DNA of 64,000 nucleotides from NCBI RefSeq assembly GCF_954871325.1, contig NC_088779.1, positions 15,006,846 to 15,070,845 on the forward strand. The letters are read 5' to 3'. This stretch comes from Gordionus sp. m RMFG-2023 (lineage: Eukaryota; Nematomorpha; Gordioida; Chordodea; Parachordodidae). A model generated the notes under the pieces. The model saw only the letters and a program-made list of their open reading frames with translations. It made no database searches and was not told the DNA's origin. The translations under genes were made by a program, and so were the position numbers. Shown here in pieces: positions 46,960-57,769 of the stretch. Within the stretch, counting starts at the first letter, position 1, and each line of letters opens with the position of its first letter.

Positions 46960-47250
46960 TAAAAATTTTGATTGCCAAAGAGAAATAAAAATTAAGTTAA
47001 ATTTAAGAAATAAAATAAAAGAATTGTTAAAAATGGCATAAAAATAGAGAAATAAAGAAAAATAAGGGAAAATAAATAAATTATTTTTAAAAAGACAAAA
47101 AAAATTTTCAAAAATGATAAGAAAAATAAATTGAGAAAAGAGAAAAATAAATATTAAAAATGACTAAAGAGATCGCAAAAAGTTAGAAAAAAATAAAAAA
47201 TATAAGAAAAATTGACAACAATTTTAAAATATTTAAAGAAATAACGATTT
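46960..47250. repeat. Purine-rich low-complexity tract
   Basis: Almost only A and G on the plus strand, with AAATAAAGAAAAATAAGGGA-like words. The long minus-strand frame here (47,510-47,154) is compositional. Confidence 0.5.
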
Positions 47251-47596
47251 TGATTTAAAATGGGAATTTTCCTTTTTTGTTTAGGACTTTTCCTTTTTTG
47301 ATCGAACATTTTCCTAGCCTTTGGGACTTTTTTGATTGAATAATTGATAAAATAACTTAGTAAATGAATTTGATTAATTAAATATATATTTGAAAAGAAA
47401 GAGATAGGAATAAATATTATAAAATATAAATTAATATAAACAATATTTTTGAAAAATATATCCGGCATCTGCGCAAATTTTGGTTTTGAGGGGAAATATA
47501 TTATAATCAAGACAAAATCATAAAAATCTCTCGGAAAAGAAAAATGGAATTATATATTTTAAAATTTAATCAAATACAAAATTACAAAAACAACCT

Positions 47597-49949
47597 TTAT
47601 TCATCATATACCGTCTTTTCTCTATTTACTTTTAGTCCGTGCTTTTCTAGGATATTTATCTAGCTCACTAATCTTTCTTTCATTTCAATCTTGGATTCAG
47701 CAATATCATCTGCAAATACCATATTCCACGGGAATGTTTGTGGTATAGACTGTGCTAATACATCTATTAATGTTATGAATAGAAGTGGGCTGAGAGTCGA
47801 CCCTTGATGAACTCCCTCGGCTATTGTGAAGCCTGTTGAAGTACCAGTTGTGCTACGGACCATTGTTGATGGCCCATATTATACATATCCTGTATTATTC
47901 TTATATATTTTTCGGGAACCTTTTTGTGGCGTAGCGCCCACCAGATAGTTTTCTTGGGATTCTATCGAAGGCCTTTTCTAGATCGAGAAAGACCATGGGT
48001 AGCTTTTTGTTCTTTTCCCTATATTTTCACTCATTTGCCTAATTGCGTGGATTGCATCAGTTTTTAATCTTACAGGCATAAAGTCAAACTTAGTCTCTCC
48101 TATTTCGATTATGTCTCTTAACCTTTTTTCTATTATTTTTCGTAGAGTTTAAGACAGTGTGACATTAGTTTTATGCTCTTTTGACAATTGTGTGGATCGC
48201 CCTTATTTTTGAAGATAGGAACTTGATAGCTCTGCCTCCATTTTTGAGGGATCTCTTCATTTCCCAGTATTTTATTGTACAGATTTGTGAGGAGATGTAT
48301 TCCATCATCTCCTAGCGCTTTTGGAATATCATCTGTACCCTAGCTTTGTTGTTTTTCATATGCTTGAGACATGTGATTATTTCTTGTTTTGTTATTGGTT
48401 GTATAAGGTTTTGACATGGAGAGTGTTCGTCTAGATGTAGTATGTAGGGATTAAAGTTGAGATCTTTATTTTTGATTACTTTCGGAGCTCCGTATCCTTA
48501 GAATTCTTTTCTCGCTGTTTGGCGAATCTGTATATTTTATTTTGCCCTTCTTTGATATGTAGTTCTTTATACATGTCATCCTATGCCATAGCTTTGGGTT
48601 TGGCCCTAGCCACCGCCTTTGTAGCTTTTCTCTTGGATTTTTTGTAATTTGTCTTGTCATCTGGGGTTTTGGATTTGTACCATATTTTATATAGGGCTTT
48701 TTTCTCCTTTATAGTGGTTTGTACATTTTCATTCCACCACCATAGTTCTTTGTATGATTTGTTGCCTCCCCTTAAGTCCAGTGTCGATTTGGCAGTGTCT
48801 ATTAATCTGGATGAAAGGTGTCCATATTTTTTCACTGACTTGTGAGGAATCTTTTGTTTCAATGTTTGCTTTGATTGCAAAGGCATCTGTCATTGATTTT
48901 AATCTACCCCATTTAATGCTTCAAGTTTTATCCTTGTTTTGAGTGGATTTATTTATGTGTAAATCCATGACTAGTAGCTTGTGTTGCGCGGCAATATCTT
49001 CTCCTGGGATGACTTTGCAGTCTATTACATCTTTTAATCTTCTGCGAGAGATAAGCCTATAATCTATCTGGGTTTTTCTTGCACCACTTTCATATGTTAT
49101 TAAATGACTGTCCTTTTACCTATAGTAGGTGTTGGTTAAGACAAGGTCGAAGGCTTGCGCAAATTTCAGTACATGCTCTAAACCACCATGATGCCTTTTG
49201 TAGCTGTCTCTTGTTTTTCCCACATGCGCATTTAAGTCACCACCTATTATGACTGGGTCATCCTTAGGGATTTCCATTACAAATTCATCAAGGATAGCTC
49301 TAAAGTCATCTTTCTCTTCTCCTTGCAACCCGTTTGAGGAGCATATACTGAAAGGATGTGTAGTATTGATTGACCAATGCAGAGTTTCTTTTGACTTCGA
49401 CCATTGAGGAGGTTAGATCTTGATTGAGGATGATGCCGACCTGTTCCTATTGCTAAAAATTCCATTATAGTACAATTTATACCCATCTCCAATCATTAAA
49501 GTCTTCTGACCTTTCCATTTCGTCTCTTGTATGCACGCTATGTCAACTTTTCTCTTGTTCAACATTGATGCCTATTCTCTCGTCTTACCTTTAAATGTAC
49601 CAATATTCAAACTTGCTAACCTTGTCTTCTTTGCTTTGACCTTTATTTTACTTTTCGCAGGATGGAGGTCTACACCCTGCGCGTCGCTTGGAGTGAACGC
49701 CCTAGCTTTCATATTCGTATTTTCATTTGTGTCCTTATTTTTGTTAATTGGACAAGTATCCTTAGCACCCGGCTGTCCAAGCCTGTCGGTGACCGGGGTG
49801 TCATCTCTACACTCCGAAATTCATCTTACCATATGTCTTTACACATCATTCATCGAAGAAAAACCCGAAAATTACTTTCCTTACCAATATCGAACCTGGA
49901 CCTTCTGTTTCCAAGCCTACATCATAACCCACTAGGCCACCCCGGCGAT
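47597..49949 (-). mobile_element. Second copy of the tRNA-headed RTE-like LINE, decayed, 3' part missing
   Basis: Matches 14,238-17,399 from the tRNA-like 5' end (49,949) through the endonuclease (IIGGDLNAHVGKTRDSYKRH), the middle region and RT up to GVHQGSTLSPLLF and FADDI, then stops near 47,600 at the point equal to about 14,890-14,930 in copy 1. The remaining third of the RT, the 3' UTR and tail are absent. Many small deletions and stops make it much older than copy 1. No target duplication seen. Confidence 0.85.
49884..49949 (-). ncRNA. tRNA-like 5' end of LINE copy 2
   Basis: A-box-like TGGCCTAGTGGGTT (plus 49,926-49,939) and B-box-like CCAGGTTCGATATTGG (plus 49,883-49,898), in the same order and spacing as in copy 1. 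The B-box here is closer to the tRNA consensus GGTTCGA. Confidence 0.55.
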
Positions 49950-49984
49950 AATTCTATGACTTCTATATTATAAGAAAAACAAAT

Positions 49985-50107
49985 ATGATTTTTAAGATAA
50001 ACGCGGTAAAAGGGCCGAAAGCCCGTTAAATTAGGGTCTGGGAGGCGAAGCCCCCAGGCTTTTATATGTATGGACCCCCTCTAAGGAAAATTCCAAGCTA
50101 CGCCACT
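49985..50107. repeat. hAT-type end fragment
   Basis: Closes with CTACGCCACTG at 50,107; its complement CAGTGGCGTAGCTTGG is a classic hAT tip. GC-rich words GGAGGCGAAGCCCCC lie inside. The left tip was not found. Confidence 0.45.
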
Positions 50108-50864
50108 GCTCTCATTAAATCTTTAACTTCTCAACAAATAAACACACATGCTCCTTTTCCCTTATAATAGGACGTATCAGGTCAATTCAGCGAAACTTTT
50201 ATCGCGAAACACTTTTACGCGGAACTTTTATCACGAATGTTGTTTATCGCGAAATTTTTTTATAGCTAAGGTAAAATCGCTAAACTAATTCTGAGAATTT
50301 ATCTCCGCGAAACTATAGCGAAGCCATTGTCGCGAATTTATTTCCGCGAAACCTTAACCGCGAATTTATTAGAGCGAATACATTTTACGCGAACACTTTA
50401 CAGTGAAATTTTTATCGCGAATATGTTTGCGCGAAGTCATTACCACGAAACAATAAATATATTGTGAATGCATTTATTTAAAGGAAAACAACATATTATT
50501 TATTATTTGAGGTTTTTTTAGTAAAAAATGATATGCTACTATTGTAATATTATTTTTGTTATAATTTATTAGTAATTTTCACGCCCAAGATTTTAAGTAA
50601 AAAATATTTCTTGAAGTTCAAAAAGATTTTTGAACATATTATGATAAAAATTTTAAATCTTCTTTGTAAATATATCTTTTTTGAGGAATTCTTTTGTGAA
50701 ATTTATTATAAATAAATATACAATTTTTAGGTGAAATCTTTTATAGTTTTTTTTATCATTTTCTTAAGTATATTAAAAGAGGTGGGTTTTCTAAATAATT
50801 TTTTTTTTAATATTTGTATTTAACTTATTTATGTCATTTTATGATCTTTTTAAGGATAATATTT

Positions 50865-52690
50865 TAATGTGACAATTGTCATATTCGTTATTTTTAAGAT
50901 TTTTGAAATTTTTTGACTCAAAAGGGTAGAAATATCATTTATATTGTAAAGATGTTAAATTATAAATTCAATGAAGATGTTCCTTGGAAAATCATAATCG
51001 GTATTTTTAAACATATTAAATTTTTTAACGCTAATGGGCAAAAATATGTATTTTTAACATGTTAAATTATAATTTCAATTAGGATGTACCATATAAAAGC
51101 GACAATAGTCATAATAATTATTTTTAAAGTTTTTTTTCAACTTTTTGACGTAAATGGGCAAAAATATAAGTTGTTACATGTTAAAATAAAATTTCAGTGA
51201 AGATGTACCATAGATATAAGTTAAAATTGTCATAATCGTTGTTTATAAATTTTTTTTAATTTTTTTGTTGTAAATGGGTAAAAATATAGATTGTAAACAT
51301 GTTTAATTAAAATTTCATGAAGATCTACCATTGAAAAGTGACAATTGTCATAATCGTTATTTTTAAAGTTTTTTAAATTTTTTTGACCAAAATGCGTTAA
51401 AATAAGTATTGCTAATATGTTATAAATAAAACTTCAGTGAAGATGTACTCTAGATAAGTGACAATTATCATAATCATTATTTTTAAACTTTTTAAAATTA
51501 TTTTAACGTAAATGGGTAAAAATATAGATTGTAAACATGTTAAATTAAAATTTCATGAGGATGTACCATAGAAAAGTGGCAATTGTCATAATCGTTATTT
51601 TATAACTTTTTTGAATTTTTTTGACGTAAATGGGCTAAAATAAGTATTGCTAACATGTTTAAATAAAATTTCAGTGAAGATGTACCATAGATAAGTTACA
51701 ATTGTCATAATCGTTGTTTATTTTGAATTCTTTTGTAAATGGGTAAAAGTATAGATTGTAAACATGCTAAATTAAAATTTCATGAAGATGTACCATTGAA
51801 AAGTGACAATTGTCATAATCGTTATTTTTAAAGTTTTTTGAATTTTTTTGACCAAAATGGGTTAGAATAAATATTGCTAGCATGTTTAAATAAAACTTCA
51901 GTGAAAATGTACCCTAGATAAGTGACAATTATCATAACCATTATTTTTAAACTTTTTTTTGACGTAAATGGGCCAAAATAAGTATTGATAACATATTTAA
52001 ATAAAACTTCAGTGAAGATGTACCCTAGATAAGTGACAATTGTCAAAATCGTTATTTTTAAAGTTTTTTGTAATTTTTTAACACAAATGGGTATAAATAT
52101 AGATTGTAAACATGTTAAATTAGAATCTCATGAAGATGTACCATAAAAAAGTGACAATTGTCATAATCGTTATTTTATAACTTTTTAAAATTTTTTTGAC
52201 GTAAATGGGCTAAAATAAGTATTGCTAACATGTTAAAATAAAATTTCAGTGAAAATGTACCTTATATAAGTGACAATTGTCATAATCGTTATTTTTAAAG
52301 TTTTTTGAATTTTTTTGACGCAAATGGGTAAAAATATAGATTAACATGTTAAATTAAAATTTCATGAAGATGTACCATAGAAAAGTGACAATTGTCATAA
52401 TCGTTATTTTATACTTTTTGAATTTTTTTGATATAAATGGGCTAAAATAAGTATTGCAAACATGTTGAAATAAAATTTAAGTGAAGATGTACCATAGATA
52501 AGTTACAATTGTCATAATCGTTGTTAATAACGTTTTTTTTGAATATTTTGGTTGCAAATGGGTTAAAATATAGATTGTAAACATGCTAAATTAAAATTTC
52601 ATGAAAATATAACATTGAAAAGTGACAATTTTTATAATCGTTATTTTTAAAGTTCTTTGATGTAAATGGGTTGAAATATGGATTGTATTG
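50865..52690 (+). repeat. Left satellite array of element C, about 15 units
   Basis: Units of about 115-120 bp with TGACAATTGTCATAATCG cores, TTTTTTGACGTAAATGGG and ATGAAGATGTACCAT. More diverged than in element B, with alternating sub-types (GATTGTAAACATG and GTATTGCTAACATG variants), suggesting a two-unit higher-order repeat. Confidence 0.85.
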
Positions 52691-53009
52691 TAATCCATTT
52701 TAACCATAATAAATCTTAATATTAAATTTATAGGATGTTGATTGTATCATATTACTAAATAATATTCATATGGTTTTTAAGTTCTTTTTATAAAAATCCT
52801 ATCCTGAATTCATACTCAGCACTATTTTGCAACGAGTATACAAAAATATTTGCTAACTGTGAAAACAAGTTTATACATTTTTATAATGTAGAATTAAAAT
52901 TTATTAAATAATTAAATAAGATTGTGAATCCATATCTTAAAAGTTTAGAATTTAACATAGGTTACAACTATCTTTAATAATCACTTTGCATATTTTTATC
53001 AAATTTTAA

Positions 53010-54130
53010 GCAGGATAAAAGGAACAACGATTATGAGAATGAAAATTTCGATTTGTTTTTTTGCTTGGACTGAAATTTTATTTTAACATGTTAACAATTT
53101 ATATTTTTGTCCAATTGCGTCAAACAATTCAAAAACTTTAAAAATAACGATCATGACTATTGTCACTTATCTAGGGTACATCTTCACTGAAATATTATTT
53201 TAACATGTTAGCAATTTATATTTTAGCCCATTGGCTTCAAAAAAATTTAAAAACTTTTAAAAATAACGATTATGACAATTGTCACTTTTATATGGTACAT
53301 CTTCATTAAATTTTAATTTGACATTGTTACAATCTATATTTTTACCCTTTTGTATAAAATATTTCAAAAAACTTTAAAAACAACGATTATGACAATTGTC
53401 ACTTAACTATGGTACATCTTCATTGATATTTTATTTTAACATGTTAGCAATTTCTATTTTGCCCATTTGCTTCAAAAAAATTCAAAAAACTTTAAAAATA
53501 ACGATTTTGACAATTGTCACATATCTAGGATACATTTTCACTGAAGTTTTATTTAAACATGTTAGCAATTTATTTTTTGCCCATTTGTGTCAAAAAAATT
53601 CAAAAAACTTTAAAAATGATTATGACAATTGTCACTTATCTTGGGTACATCTTCACTGAAGTTTTTGTTAAACATGTTATCAATACTTATTTTGTCCCAT
53701 ATACGTCAAAAAAAGTTTAAAAATAACGATTATTACAAATAACTTTTCTGTGGTACATCTTCATGAAATTTTAATTTAACAAGTTTACAATCTATATTTT
53801 AACCCATTTGCATCAAAAAAATTCAAAAAACTTTAAAAATAAGGATTATGACAATTGTCACTTATAGGGTACATCTTCACTGAAGTTTTATTAATACATG
53901 TTAACAATACTTATTTTAACCGTATTACGTCAAAAAATTTAAAATCTTTAAAAATAACGATTATGATAATTGTCACTTTTATATGGTGCATCTTAATTAA
54001 AATTTTAATTTAACATGTTAAAAATACATATTTTTCCGTAAAAAAATTCTAATATGTTTAAAAATACCGATTATGATAATTGTCATTTTTCCAAGGAACA
54101 TCTTAAATAACGAATATAAAAATTGTCAGA
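53010..54130 (-). repeat. Right satellite array of element C, about 9-10 units
   Basis: Same unit inverted, AACGATTATGACAATTGTCA cores near 53,270, 53,390, 53,510 and onward, degenerate at both borders. Confidence 0.85.
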
Positions 54131-54961
54131 TTAAATTATTATCCTTAAAAAGTTCATACACATATATATAAGTTATATAAAAATATTTATAAAAAATATT
54201 ATTTAGAAAAACCCACCTCTTTTAATATAATTAAAAAATAGATAATTTTACAAAAATCATATAAAAAACTATAATAGATTTCACCTAAAAGATTGCTTAT
54301 TTATAATAAAATTCACAAAAGAATTCCTCAGAAAAGATTTAAAATTTTTATCAAATTATATTTAAAAATCTTTTTGAACTTCGAAAAATATTTTTTGCTT
54401 AAAATTTTAGGCGTGTGAAAATCACAAATAAATTGTAACAAAATTATTATACAATAATAGCATATCATTTTTTTTATTAAAAAAATATCAAATAAAAAAA
54501 TCCATTTTTCATTTCATTTCATTTAATAATATAATAATATAAATAAAAAATATATATAATATAATATGTTTATTTGTTGATAAATAAAATATTAACATTA
54601 AATATAAATAAAATAAATTATTTTAATAAAAATAAAATATAATAATAGGCCGATTATATTTCGCGAAGTAGTTTTCGCTATATTGTCTTCGCGATTTATG
54701 TTTCGCGATATTGACTTCGCTATAAAATTTTCGCGATTATTGATTCGCGATAAAAATTTCGCTCTAATGAATTCGCTTTAAAGGTTTCGCGATGAGAGTT
54801 TCGCGATATTTGTTTCGCTATATTGTTTTCGCTGAAAAATATTCGCTAATGTGGATTCGCGATAAAAGTTTCGCTATAAAATTCATTCGCGATAAACGAC
54901 ATTCGCGATAAAAGTTTCGAGAAAAAGGGTTTCGCGATAAAAGTTTCGCTGAATTGACATG

Positions 54962-55463
54962 GAACCATAATAGAATGCTATTATAAATGTTATAAAATGT
55001 TGTGTGGGTCGTTTTTTATGTTAAATTGTGAAGTCATTCATTTTTGGTGATGAATATTTTTTTAAAAATTATTTTGCGCAATCATTCTTTTAAAGTATTA
55101 TTATTTAAAAGGATTTATCTAAAAATTGTTATTTTTAGATTAATTAGAATATTATTCAATTTATATTAATTTTAGAGCAGATATAAAAAGAGAAAAAAAG
55201 CAAAGTAAAATTATTATAGTTGCCTTCCAGCCAAGTTTAAGATATTATTTTATTTAGAATTTATTTTTCTTTATAATTTATTATTAATTTGATCTAAACT
55301 TTAGGATACTGTTTGATACAAGAAAACTAACAATGAAAAAAAAACCAAAGTAAGAAAAAAATAAATAATAGAAGGTAAACCAATATTTAACTATATGACT
55401 TCACCTTTTTTATTGAAAAAACCTCTCCAAATTGAGAAGTTTTTATACAAACAAAATCACAAC
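54962..55463. other. Gene-free stretch
   Basis: AT-rich, nothing recognised. Confidence 0.3.
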
Positions 55464-56460
55464 ATGTCAGACACAGAACTTATACAAAAAATTCCCAATT
55501 ACAACATCAAAAATTTTATTTCCATTTTAAACAAGATATGGTGATAAAAAGGATAATGTTATTCAGGGACTAACTTTAAAATTATAGGGATCTTAGAAAC
55601 CTCTGGAACTTGTACGTAAGATATTAAAAACAAGAGTTTCCCTTTTTACCTATAGGACATCTATAGACATAAGGTTAATGTAACATTTTGAGAATTTAGA
55701 AGGATTGGGTGATTAGAACCGTTGTCAAATAAAGAAAGGTTAGAACTAAAATGATACTAAATCAGATTAATATCCTCGATTATATATACTTTTCTATAAT
55801 ATTCGTCAAATAAAGAAAGGTTAGAACTAAAATGATACTAAATCTTTATTAAATAATAAGATAAAAACATAATCAAAATAAATAAATAAAAATTAAGATT
55901 AAAGATTAAAAAAATTAAGTTCGTAAAATCATAATTTAATCATCGTTTTTCGCATCATAATTTCTCCTTATATATCCTTTTTCTTTAATCAACATTTGCA
56001 TAGTCTCAATTTGTACCGAGATTTAATTCTTGTAGATTTGAATATCTTTGGGCTTCGTAATTTTGTTTAAAAGTAATTTGCCTGTCTGGCGTTTTTCTTA
56101 ATCTAGTAAATTTGCATGTTACCACAATTACAACAGGTTAAATTATAAAAAGGAATATTTACCAAAACATAAGAATTATTTTCCTCTCTTAAAGAATCTA
56201 ACCAGGCGTCAGGTACATTAATATCCTTGTTTTCATTACATGATCTTACAATTTTTTAACCTTATTTGTCGGTAATGGAACTAATATATTACCACCTTCT
56301 TACTCCTCTCTTCTTTACTATGCTAGCTGACCACATGCACATAATGGTACCGTCCACTATAATAAAACGAGTAGACATCATGCATAGGATTTATATATTA
56401 GTGAAAATACCTAATGCCCGCTTCAACTCTCGGTGGGTGATGAAATTGCTCTATTAATAA
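55464..56460. pseudogene. Unidentified decayed coding block, two converging parts
   Basis: Plus strand from 55,464: MSDTELIQKIPNYNIKNFIS followed by further protein-like fragments to about 55,700. Minus strand from about 56,460 down to 55,960: pieces including HHPPRVEAGIRYFH, NVPDAWLDSLREENNSYVLV, NIPFYNLTCCNCG, RKTPDRQITFKQNYEAQRYS and QIETMQMLIKEKGYIRRNYD. These are too coherent for chance, but the frame is broken several times and I recognise no family; a decayed host gene, an intron-bearing gene read wrongly and a mobile-element gene are all possible. A 40-bp direct duplication (GTCAAATAAAGAAAGGTTAG at 55,724 and 55,804) lies between the two parts. Confidence 0.4.
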
Positions 56461-57769
56461 ATTTTTAAAAAAAATTTACATGCTGATGGTGGTTATTAAC
56501 ATAGTGTTTGTATGATTTTATTCTCAAAAATTTTATTGTTTCACACTAAAAGCACACGATCATTTTTTATTCAGTAAATGATTAATAATTCTCATAATTT
56601 GTTGAGCCATTTTTATTATGTTTTCAACAAAAAAAGGAAATTTAAAAACGTATGAAAAATAATACAAGTATACTAATTTTTACTAAAGTCAAAAGATTAT
56701 GTATAGTAAATCTTTTTTCTGACTGGTTGGCAGTGTCTATATGACAGGATTTTCACTGGATGCAAACCTCCTTCAAAAACCTAGACCTACCCCCCTAAAA
56801 AATTCTGCCGCCAAAGGTGGCGTTGTTTTTCCATTTTTAATTTTTAATTTTCTATTTTTAATTATAATGATACTCTTTCAGAATTTAAAAATAATAACTA
56901 AAATTATTTTATCTTTACTACCAACTATCGACATTTTGTGAATATAAAGGAGTTATTTTTTAGATAATAAATCCAATTAAAACCCCCATCATTTACAATG
57001 AATTAATTATTATAGCATTATGAGCTTGCTGAAAATGTCAAGTCTTTTAAATTAAATGAGAGAGGATAGCAGAAAGTTTTATTTGGAAAATAATGTCTAT
57101 GATTGTTTGCAATATATATATTTGGTTGATGAATTGTATTCTAATTATCTATAATTAAAGTATTAATTTTTACAGAAATAAATTTTGTCATATTTGATCT
57201 CAAAATTTAATAGATAACCCCCCCCCCCCCCATTAAAGCCCCCACCCCCACCTCAAAAAATAGGATGCAAACTGTTCCTACCCCCCTCTGTTCATATAGA
57301 CGCTGCTGGATTGAGCATAAAACTATGTGATAAAGAATGTTTTCGCCCTCTAGTTGTGGATACAAAAGAGCTACGTTAGGTTTTCCAAACCATCTAAATG
57401 GACAAATTAAAGATGGGGATAAAAATGAGGAGCCTTTCACACTTTTGAAGGCAAGCCGCACGTACTTGTAGGCGTAAAAGTCCTAGGACTATTACTTAAA
57501 CGTCTGTGGGCTGATGGGGAATGGTCAAAAATTAGCACAGTCCACACCCATAAAATGTTTATGTACTTAATTACTTAAAGGCAAAGGAGGACCTATTTTA
57601 ATCACATGGTACATTAAATATATGGTGGGAAATTTAAAAGCAAATTATGAATGGAAAGGAAAAATAAGTCAGAGAAAGAATGAGAAGGTAACTAAGAGTG
57701 GAGAAAAAACAGAGAAAAGGCAGTGAAAGTAAATGAAAGGAAAATAACAAAAACAAAAATAACCTGTTT
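56461..57769. other. Gene-free stretch with C-run and possible hAT-like end
   Basis: AT-rich except 57,217-57,310: a C-run of about 13, C-rich sequence and GACGCTGCTGG near 57,301, whose complement CAGCAGCGTC resembles a hAT tip. A partner end was not found. Confidence 0.3.

Larger units (their letters stand above)
50178..54961. mobile_element. Foldback element C (4.8 kb)
   Basis: Tips CAGGTCAATTCAGCGAAAC and (complement of right) CATGTCAATTCAGCGAAAC, followed on each side by tandem TTTATCGCGAAA-type words (50,185-50,445 and 54,650-54,955). Next come AT-rich arms homologous to those of element A (50,446-50,864 and 54,131-54,649), then opposed satellite arrays (50,865-52,690 and 53,010-54,130) and a unique centre (52,691-53,009). 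No transposase. Flanking 8-mers do not match clearly. Lies outside the zinc-finger gene, just beyond LINE copy 2. Confidence 0.87.

Noticed and set aside
51828-53659. Open frames over element C
   Set aside because: Translations of the 119-bp satellite; the similar peptides repeat with the DNA unit.
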